Shown here: one piece after another, positions 24,192-29,133 of the stretch
How positions within the stretch are numbered: position 1 is the stretch's first letter
Layout: each line of letters begins with the position of its first letter
Source of the DNA: Bacteroidales bacterium
GTDB taxonomy: Bacteria; Bacteroidota; Bacteroidia; Bacteroidales; F082
Direction of reading: 5' to 3'
NCBI GenBank assembly: GCA_024689285.1
Contig: JAILDR010000239.1
Location: forward strand, 1-29,133
Length of the DNA stretch: 29,133 bases
Notes under the pieces: model-generated
What the model was told of the DNA's origin: nothing
Databases searched by the model: none
What the model saw: the letters and a program-made list of their open reading frames with translations, nothing else
Program-made: the position numbers and the translations under genes

Positions 24192-24776
24192 ATGGACCAA
24201 GAAAAAATCATATTAGGCATTGACCCGGGTACCATGGTGATGGGCTATGGTGTCATCCGTGAACAAGGCAAGAAGTTGGAACTCCTCACGATGGGCGTCA
24301 TCAATTTGAAGAAGCTGGAGAACCAGGCCTTGAAGCTGAAGAAAATCTTCGAGCGTGTGTTGGAAATCATCAACGAATACCACCCTGACGAGTTAGCCAT
24401 CGAGGCGCCTTTCTTTGGGAAGAATGTGCAGTCGATGCTGAAACTGGGGCGTGCCCAGGGCGTGGCCATGGCCGCAGCCCTCTACCGCGACATTCCCATC
24501 TTTGAGTACTCTCCCAAAACCATCAAACAGAACATCACGGGCAACGGCAACGCTTCGAAAGAGCAGGTGGCCAAGATGGTGCACTTCATCCTGAAAACCG
24601 AAGAGAACCCGCAGTTTTTCGATGCCACCGATGCTGTGGCGGCGGCAGTATGCCACTCCATCAGCAAAGGCAAGGACGTCAACTACACCAAACACACCAC
24701 CGAAAAAGCCAAGGCCCACCGTAAGCCCGACTGGACTAAGTTTATTGCAGAAAATCCCGATAGAATAAAGTTATGA
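24192..24776 (+). CDS. ruvC: Holliday junction resolvase RuvC
   Basis: This 194-residue protein has the RNase H-like fold of RuvC with the four acidic catalytic residues: Asp11 in GIDPGT, Glu71 in AIEAPFFGKN, and Asp144 and Asp147 in FDATDAVAAAVCH. It nicks Holliday junctions symmetrically together with RuvAB. A Lys-rich C-terminal extension (residues about 160-194) is present. Its stop overlaps the start of the next gene in ATGA, which indicates translational coupling. Confidence 0.97.
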   Translation: MDQEKIILGIDPGTMVMGYGVIREQGKKLELLTMGVINLKKLENQALKLKKIFERVLEIINEYHPDELAIEAPFFGKNVQSMLKLGRAQGVAMAAALYRDIPIFEYSPKTIKQNITGNGNASKEQVAKMVHFILKTEENPQFFDATDAVAAAVCHSISKGKDVNYTKHTTEKAKAHRKPDWTKFIAENPDRIKL

Positions 24777-25345
24777 TTATCCTCGACAACGTTATCGTCA
24801 GCGACGAATTCCTGAATGCCCGCTTCTGCTGCCACCTGCCCCGCTGCAAGGGCTGGTGCTGCGTGGCAGGCGACGCAGGGGCCCCGCTCGAGGCTGACGA
24901 GATTCAACAGATAGAAGACAACCTCGAAGCCATCAAGCCCTACATGCGACCCGAAGGCATCAAGGTGGTGGAAGACAATGATGTCTACGATTATGACGAG
25001 ACAGGCGAGCTGGTCACCCCCTTGGTGAACGGCGAGGAATGCGCCTTCGTCTATTTCCACGACAACGGCACCGCCCTCTGCGCCATCGAGAAAGCTTATT
25101 TAGAAGGCAAATGCGACTTCTGGAAACCCATCTCATGCCACCTCTACCCTATCCGTTTAATGGAAAAAGACGGTTTCACACACGTGCTTTACCATGAATG
25201 GAGCGTCTGTGTGCCCGCCAAGCGCAAAGGCGAACGCGAAGGCATCCCGCTGTGGAAATTCCTTCGCGAGCCTATGATACGCAAGTTCGGCGAAGAATGG
25301 TATGCGAAACTGGAGAGGGCGATACTGAAACAGGGAACTGCTTGA
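24773..25345 (+). CDS. DUF3109 family protein (Cys-cluster)
   Basis: This 190-residue cytoplasmic protein starts MIILDNVIVSDEFLNARFCC and carries a cysteine cluster of the YkgJ/DUF3109 kind: CHLPRCKGWCCVAGDAGAPL near the N-terminus, then a Cys in ECAFVYF and CAIEKAYLEGKCDFWKPISCHLYP. These cysteines probably bind a metal or an iron-sulfur cluster. The function is unknown. The start codon overlaps the ruvC stop by four bases, so the two are translated together. The RHS-like fragment on the opposite strand begins right after its stop. Confidence 0.88.
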   Translation: MIILDNVIVSDEFLNARFCCHLPRCKGWCCVAGDAGAPLEADEIQQIEDNLEAIKPYMRPEGIKVVEDNDVYDYDETGELVTPLVNGEECAFVYFHDNGTALCAIEKAYLEGKCDFWKPISCHLYPIRLMEKDGFTHVLYHEWSVCVPAKRKGEREGIPLWKFLREPMIRKFGEEWYAKLERAILKQGTA

Positions 25346-25424
25346 CTACGGCAGTCGTCAGGCTGCCTTGGTGGTCTTTCAGGGTATAGTGCATGGTGTC
25401 TCCTTGGTTGTTTTGGGTGACACA
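25346..25424 (-). pseudogene. RHS-core-like fragment, copy 3
   Basis: On the minus strand the sequence reads VTQNNQGDTMHYTLKDHQGSLTTAV, which resembles the part of the RHS-repeat core that contains the 'DHLGS' motif. The 38 bases at 25357-25394 match copy 2 at 26479-26516 with a single difference. Homology stops at about 25346, at the DUF3109 stop codon. The spacer between this copy and the AbiEii stop (25425-25515) holds open frame but no recognised gene. Confidence 0.7.
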
Positions 25425-25515
25425 GTGCTTTCTGTTGACATGAATACTGTTCTCGCATTGCAAATTCTGATATTCAAGGCTTCCGTATTGAAAACCGAAA
25501 GAATTGGGATTCGCA

Positions 25516-26142
25516 TCAACTTGTTCTGATTGCAGTCGAAACATCAATTAAATACTGCTTGATTTCCTCATCAGAAGGAGAGTCGGCTATGATATAGTCG
25601 ACTTCTTCAGAATAATCAACATCTTCAAAATAGGACAATTGGGAACGGAACAGCTTGTCAGAGAACAAGTCACCATAGATACTAACTGCTCTTTGGCTAA
25701 TTTCGTCAAACGTGAATTTCTTCTTCAACAAGAAATACAAATCCACATAATCTTTCCATTTAGACCTTCTTCCCAATGCGTATGCTTTCATGGCAGCAAG
25801 GTCCAGCAATTCAGGTAGTCTTATGATATTGTCAAAGACCTTGTTAGCCTTGATTTGGAAAGGATACTGGAAAAAAGTGACTTTCACTTCATTGACTACC
25901 AGGTTCATTTGGTCGGTAACATTCCAAGTGACAATGGAAGGAAACCCTGACGATTGCACCTTTTCTAGATTCTTTTTCCGGTTAAGCGATGCAAATTTGA
26001 ATAGATCGAAGTCGATGGAACGACGATGGCCGAGATAAAGCGCGATGGCTGTACCTCCAACAAGGTAATACTCGCGTTTGAACTCGCCTACAAGTGGTAG
26101 AAGTTCTATTTGCTTGTCATTCAGGATTTCTTTGTGGAACAT
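25516..26142 (-). CDS. Nucleotidyltransferase, AbiEii/AbiGii toxin family
   Basis: This 208-residue protein has the AbiEii-type nucleotidyltransferase core: YLVGGTAIALYLGHRRSIDFDLF, with the GG pair and the DxD metal-binding aspartates. Further motifs are ELLDLAAMKAYALGRRSKWKDYVDLYFLL, including the conserved Lys and a second Asp, typical of the family. Such proteins are toxins of type IV toxin-antitoxin systems that modify tRNA or nucleotides and can abort phage infection. The start overlaps the end of the upstream DUF6922-like gene by 26 bases, so the pair is translationally coupled. The active-site residues look intact. Confidence 0.88.
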   Translation of the reverse strand: MFHKEILNDKQIELLPLVGEFKREYYLVGGTAIALYLGHRRSIDFDLFKFASLNRKKNLEKVQSSGFPSIVTWNVTDQMNLVVNEVKVTFFQYPFQIKANKVFDNIIRLPELLDLAAMKAYALGRRSKWKDYVDLYFLLKKKFTFDEISQRAVSIYGDLFSDKLFRSQLSYFEDVDYSEEVDYIIADSPSDEEIKQYLIDVSTAIRTS

Positions 26143-26398
26143 AACGGTTGAATACTAAGGTGAAAAAATTGTATATCTGGGGGAAGTAGTTCAACTTTTG
26201 TCTGCCTTTGGCTGCGAAGAAAACCTCAGCCACCTTGTCCATACCCATCAGATTGAACAAAGCTTTTACATCATCCATTGTACCGTAGTTCAATATCGTT
26301 TCCACCAAGAGGCTGTCGCTGATGTCTTTCTTCTTGGCTTCAGGTGTGTACCAAAATAAGGCAGCATGATTGGCTATATATTTCTCTCGTTCTGTCAT
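26117..26398 (-). CDS. DUF6922-like partner (putative antitoxin) of the AbiEii protein
   Basis: This 93-residue protein (MTEREKYIANHAALFWYTPE, then LLVETILNYGTMDDVKALFNLMG and LNYFPQIYNFFTLVF) looks like the DUF6922 proteins that precede AbiEii-type nucleotidyltransferases in Bacteroidota. It probably contains a small helical DNA-binding domain and acts as the cognate antitoxin and autoregulator, but this role is inferred from gene order. I chose ATG 26398 because the -7 box lies only four bases upstream of it, which predicts a leaderless mRNA; the longer frame would start upstream of that promoter. Confidence 0.72.
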   Translation of the reverse strand: MTEREKYIANHAALFWYTPEAKKKDISDSLLVETILNYGTMDDVKALFNLMGMDKVAEVFFAAKGRQKLNYFPQIYNFFTLVFNRYVPQRNPE

Positions 26399-26402
26399 GC
26401 TG

Positions 26403-26410
26403 CAAAGGTA
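26403..26410 (-). promoter_or_regulatory. -7 promoter box of the DUF6922-AbiEii pair, predicted leaderless
   Basis: On the minus strand the sequence reads TACCTTTGCAGCATG, a TAnnTTTG box ending four bases before the start codon. It lies just downstream of the RHS-like fragment copy 2. Confidence 0.6.
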
Positions 26411-26438
26411 CGAAAAATAAGCAAACAAAGAGGATGTA

Positions 26439-26552
26439 TCACAAAATATCCCCCGCGCTGTTGCCGTGGACGGTGGCCGTCAGGCTGCCTTGGTGGTCTT
26501 TCAGGGTGTAGTGCATCGCGCCTCCTCCGTTGTTTTGCGTGACAAAATCAGT
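26439..26552 (-). pseudogene. RHS-core-like fragment, copy 2
   Basis: This is the longest copy: on the minus strand it reads DFVTQNNGGGAMHYTLKD, continues HQGSLTATVHGNSAGDIL, and then stops at TGA (26439-26441). It begins at the GNAT stop codon, which overlaps its first codon. The 36 bases at the centre are identical to copy 1. It has no start of its own except an internal ATG that would give 25 residues, so it is a remnant rather than a gene. Confidence 0.7.
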
Positions 26553-27156
26553 TCCTAATGGACGGGCGTTTCAACAGAATTAAATCACGGAACATCAAAC
26601 GGGTCTCCAAGGGGCCGTCTTTTTCCACATTCCAATTGCGATATTCCATTTCTTGCTCAAGAGAAGAAAAGAAAAGGTAAAGTCCATTGCGTTGGTAAAA
26701 ATCCAACAAATGCGGCTCGTCGTAGGCGTCAACGATAAGGTGCCGACAGCCCGACTTGTTGCTTGTACTCGTGAACCAAGAAGCAACGAAATTGATAATC
26801 TGGGTGCCAAGATGGTTGCCTTTGTAGTGGACATCAACGCCAAGTTGTGCCAATAACACAGATGGATAGTTAATAAGACCCTTGCGGTGATGGACTTCGA
26901 AACCAATTTTCTTTTGTCGCGAATTGGGTAGCCTTTTGGTGAAAATGCTAGCATTGGCCACCGTAAAACCAGCTACAATGTTGGAAGGATTGTCGGGCAG
27001 ACAAAAATAATAGGTTTTACCGAACAATTCGTCTTGGTAGTCCTGCGCTTCTTCGTGAAAAAACTCATTGACTGATGTGCGGCCGCAATCGAAAGCCTCA
27101 ATATCAAGCCCACTGGTACCTTGGGGAGAGAATAGCAAATCTGTAACCTTTATCAT
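26548..27156 (-). CDS. GNAT-family acetyltransferase, probable toxin
   Basis: This 202-residue protein starts MIKVTDLLFSPQGTSGL. It has the GNAT acetyl-CoA fold: an early FDCGRTSVNEFFHEEA segment, the central VLLAQLGVDVHYKGNHLGTQI strand-loop with the CoA pyrophosphate-binding motif, and a late DAYDEPHLLDFYQRNGLYLF strand. Proteins of this type with FDCG near the start and a small upstream partner resemble TacT/AtaT-like toxins that acetylate aminoacyl-tRNA. The upstream 54-residue gene ends four bases before this ATG, supporting a toxin-antitoxin pair. An alternative is a plain acetyltransferase with a small molecule as substrate. Confidence 0.78.
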   Translation of the reverse strand: MIKVTDLLFSPQGTSGLDIEAFDCGRTSVNEFFHEEAQDYQDELFGKTYYFCLPDNPSNIVAGFTVANASIFTKRLPNSRQKKIGFEVHHRKGLINYPSVLLAQLGVDVHYKGNHLGTQIINFVASWFTSTSNKSGCRHLIVDAYDEPHLLDFYQRNGLYLFFSSLEQEMEYRNWNVEKDGPLETRLMFRDLILLKRPSIRN

Positions 27157-27160
27157 TGTC

Positions 27161-27325
27161 TCATTGCAAAACAGGTGAACGCTCAATCAATTCTCTGTAA
27201 AGGTCTTCAAAGTCGCCGCTCCATTCCGATCCCCTCAGGTGTTCGGCATTGTATTCGCACTGTTCTATGAAGCGTTCAGCCACTTCGCCCGTCAGTACAG
27301 GGATGTTTGTCACTGGTATTGCCAT
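27161..27325 (-). CDS. 54-residue putative antitoxin of the GNAT protein
   Basis: This small acidic protein starts MAIPVTNIPVLTGEVAERFI and ends ELIERSPVLQ; it is predicted mostly helical. It lies four bases before the GNAT start and shares its promoter. Small conserved proteins of this kind directly precede GNAT genes in Bacteroidales, so an antitoxin role is plausible. The fold is not recognised. Confidence 0.6.
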   Translation of the reverse strand: MAIPVTNIPVLTGEVAERFIEQCEYNAEHLRGSEWSGDFEDLYRELIERSPVLQ

Positions 27326-27388
27326 ATCTTATTCCTTTCTCCTCTTTTTGTTTCAATAATGTAAAACATGTTTGTGCTTTATGAGGTG

Positions 27389-27396
27389 CAAAATTA
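27389..27396 (-). promoter_or_regulatory. -7 promoter box of the 54-residue protein/GNAT pair
   Basis: On the minus strand this is TAATTTTG, matching TAnnTTTG, 63 bases before the ATG at 27325. Confidence 0.5.
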
Positions 27397-27553
27397 GTAA
27401 TTAATTCCATACGGCGCAAGTGCCTGTGAAAAACCGTTGCCAACCGTACCCTTGCCGTCCCCATTCTGTCCCCTTGCTGAATGCGTTCTGAAATTAGGAA
27501 GGATTCAGCAGGGGAGCAGCAGGGAATGGGTACCAGTGCCGCTCTTGGTGAAG

Positions 27554-27601
27554 GCCTTGGTGGTCTTTCAGGGTGTAGTGCATCGCGCCTTGTTTTGCGA
27601 A
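27554..27601 (-). pseudogene. RHS-core-like fragment, copy 1 (truncated)
   Basis: On the minus strand the sequence reads AMHYTLKDHQG and then diverges. The 36 bases at 27554-27589 are identical to copy 2, but a 7-base deletion upstream breaks the frame. It starts directly at the stop codon of the LRR gene, just as copy 2 starts at the GNAT stop. Beyond 27553 the frame runs on for about 20 unrelated codons to a TAA. Confidence 0.65.
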
Positions 27602-28321
27602 TCATTTGCCCACCATATAAACCTCCAAACGGGATATGGCACGAGGGTTGAAAGATGCATCGAACATCGTGGTATTGTCGATGTAAAGCCGTTCCAATCT
27701 TTGGCATTCGCGCAAATTGGGGACGACGAGCATGCCTCCACTGCCGGCCACATTCAGTTCCACCAAGTTGGTGAGTTGACCCAAACCGTCAGGCAACTCA
27801 TGCAACAGGTTGGTGCCGATGTAAAGGAACTCCAGCGACTCAAGCTGTCCGATGTCGTTGGGCAGATGATGCAGAGCATTGTGCGTAACGGAGAGATATT
27901 CCAGGTTCTTCAGTTCGCACAATTCATCGGGCAGCGTTTCCAATTTGTTGTAGTCCAGCTCCAGCTCCTTCAGGTTTTTGAGTTGTCCTATCTCGGGTGG
28001 CAGTGCCTTGATGTCGTTATGTTTGAAAGAGATTTTCTCCAATTCGGTAAGTTCGCCGATGACGGGCGGGATATAGGTGAGGCGGTTGGAGCTGACCACC
28101 AGCTTCTTGAGGTGCTTCAGTTGGCCAATCTCCTCGGGCAGCGAGTCGAGGCCGTTGCGGAAGAGATAGAGCGTCTCGGCATTGGGATTGGCCTTGATTT
28201 TCTCCACCAATTGCTTGGCGTTGCGGTAGGTGATACGGATTTTTTTCTTGCCTTGTGCTTGGGCGTTGCCGTAGCCGAGCAGCATGGCAGCGGTGATGAG
28301 GATAATGAATGTTTGTCTCAT
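27602..28321 (-). CDS. Secreted leucine-rich-repeat protein
   Basis: This 239-residue protein has a signal peptide (MRQTFIILITAAMLLGYGNAQAQ). Six to seven leucine-rich repeats of 23 residues follow, of the form LPxEIGQLxxLxxLxLxxNxL (about residues 48-205). A short cap region ends RAISRLEVYMVGK. LRR solenoids bind other proteins. With its position in this array it could be an immunity-like or surface recognition protein, but nothing in the sequence proves that. I see no -7 box in the 150 bases upstream. Confidence 0.88.
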   Translation of the reverse strand: MRQTFIILITAAMLLGYGNAQAQGKKKIRITYRNAKQLVEKIKANPNAETLYLFRNGLDSLPEEIGQLKHLKKLVVSSNRLTYIPPVIGELTELEKISFKHNDIKALPPEIGQLKNLKELELDYNKLETLPDELCELKNLEYLSVTHNALHHLPNDIGQLESLEFLYIGTNLLHELPDGLGQLTNLVELNVAGSGGMLVVPNLRECQRLERLYIDNTTMFDASFNPRAISRLEVYMVGK

Positions 28322-28334
28322 GGTAGTAATGTTT

Positions 28335-28490
28335 TTATGGTTTTATGATGCTATGTCTCCGATATTGCCTTTTGGGTTTGTTGTTGGAGGGATTCACGCT
28401 GCTATAGACAATCTCAATGCTATCGCCAACACCAAATGAGTCGCTATTGGGGTCATTGTATTTCCATTCGTGATATACTATCCAAAGTGA
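28335..28490 (-). pseudogene. C-terminal fragment of a small protein
   Basis: On the minus strand an open stretch of about 50 codons ends at TAA (28335-28337) and reads like a real C-terminus: LWIVYHEWKYNDPNSDSFG, then VGDSIEIVYSSVNPSNNKPK and RQYRRHSIIKP. The GDSIEIVYSSxNPSxxK pattern is typical of small beta-rich proteins of the DUF3592-like kind. There is no start codon; the frame is entered from the end of the upstream gene, so the N-terminal part was lost. It lies 13 bases before the LRR gene start. Confidence 0.5.
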
Positions 28491-28497
28491 ATTATAA

Positions 28498-29133
28498 TTA
28501 TTCTGGTTTTCTTAAAGTACGGATCCAAAAATCATTCAATTCATATTTCCTTTTCCATAAATGCTCTTTGATAGCCTTATCGGTTTCACAAATATCCAGA
28601 AGAAATAGATAATACTGATACTTCCTGTTTGGAAGATACTCTTTTATTGTTTTATATGTTGTTCTATAATTTTCCTCTTCCTCATCCTCAATTTGAATAT
28701 CATCCGTACTATCACATACGATGTAATAAAGGCTTTTATAAACCTCGATGTCGTCCAGATACGCATACCGTATCTTTTTTATCGCATAATACTTGCTCCC
28801 TATTTTATACACTTCGGTATTATCCATTGTCATAATATCATACATATGCTGCGAAAAACAAATTCGGTTTGTATACTTGTCTTGCACAGAATCAAATATA
28901 TCCCAATCACTAAAATGTGGAACTAAATAAGTTAGGGAATCTAAATTGATGGAATCGGCAGCAATCGCATTTAATAGATAATCCTCATCTGCAATGTAAT
29001 ACAAATTATAATCTGTTTTCAACCTATAGAAACAGGCAAATGGAGGATAATGGTCTGCTCCATAACCATAGGTTAGTTCTTGAATAAGATAATTCGTTTC
29101 CGTTTTATATTCAGTACAAGGATGATTATCTTG
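28498..29133 (-). CDS. Unknown AT-rich gene, 5' end outside the window
   Basis: The frame is open from the right edge to the TAA at 28498-28500 (211 residues visible), and no ATG occurs in the first part (CTEYKTETNYLIQELTYGYG), so the start lies beyond 29133. The protein is rich in Tyr, Asp, Asn and Glu (for example YNLYYIADEDYLLNAI and QIEDEEEENYRTTYKTIKEY) and has no recognised motif. The region is clearly more AT-rich than the rest of the window, which suggests acquisition from elsewhere. Confidence 0.65.
   Translation of the reverse strand, partial: QDNHPCTEYKTETNYLIQELTYGYGADHYPPFACFYRLKTDYNLYYIADEDYLLNAIAADSINLDSLTYLVPHFSDWDIFDSVQDKYTNRICFSQHMYDIMTMDNTEVYKIGSKYYAIKKIRYAYLDDIEVYKSLYYIVCDSTDDIQIEDEEEENYRTTYKTIKEYLPNRKYQYYLFLLDICETDKAIKEHLWKRKYELNDFWIRTLRKPE

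Noticed and set aside
26439..26516. A real 25-residue gene starting MHYTLKDHQG
   Set aside because: No promoter or ribosome site; the reading frame is open upstream through RHS-like sequence, so the ATG is internal to a fragment.
27437..28348. 303-codon plus-strand frame opposite the LRR gene
   Set aside because: The periodic Leu/Gln-rich translation is the mirror of the leucine-rich repeats; the minus-strand protein has a signal peptide and a proper repeat consensus.

Overview
The window is a piece of a Bacteroidota chromosome, most likely of the order Bacteroidales. The evidence is the repeated Bacteroidota-type -7 box (TAnnTTTG) in front of most transcription units, several families typical of the phylum (DUF4270 lipoprotein, IPExxxVDY protein next to rnc, the single-domain 'glycogen synthase'-like protein, 5-fold beta-flower protein), and a CotH protein with a type IX secretion (T9SS) sorting tail. 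I did not recognise any tRNA, rRNA, CRISPR array or complete insertion sequence.

Layout. 1-3200: the start of a small His/Gly-rich secreted protein, a scrap of coding sequence, a large Ig-like envelope protein and a Sel1-repeat lipoprotein. 3199-8121 (minus): a probable five-gene operon of single-domain GT5-like protein, DUF4270 lipoprotein, secreted cyclophilin, pheS and a ROK sugar kinase. 8273-11879 (plus): meaB, then an accessory insertion with an AAA/DUF4143 ATPase under a three-copy 32-bp-phased repeat, a second diverged copy of the meaB 3' end, and a broken second ATPase. 11963-18635: housekeeping genes glmS, a small helical protein, glnA, an IPExxxVDY protein, and acpP-fabF-rnc. 18736-21508 (minus): two secreted proteins, one a T9SS cargo. 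21628-25345: radA with a downstream unknown gene of nuclease-like look, a beta-flower repeat protein, ruvC and a DUF3109 protein.

25346-29133 (all minus) is an accessory array. Three near-identical fragments of an RHS-type core (reading MHYTLKDHQGSL or a truncated form) separate small gene modules: a DUF6922-AbiEii pair, a 54-residue protein plus GNAT acetyltransferase pair, and a secreted leucine-rich-repeat protein. A truncated gene and an AT-rich unknown gene that runs off the window lie upstream. The most plausible reading is a decayed RHS/polymorphic-toxin array or toxin-antitoxin island assembled by recombination at RHS core sequence.

The best candidates for something new are the RHS-punctuated array, the replacement-type insertion at the 3' end of meaB, and the phased operator-like repeats over the ATPase promoter. 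Three genes also have promoters so close to the start codon that leaderless mRNAs are predicted. All family names are from reading the protein sequence; no database search was run.
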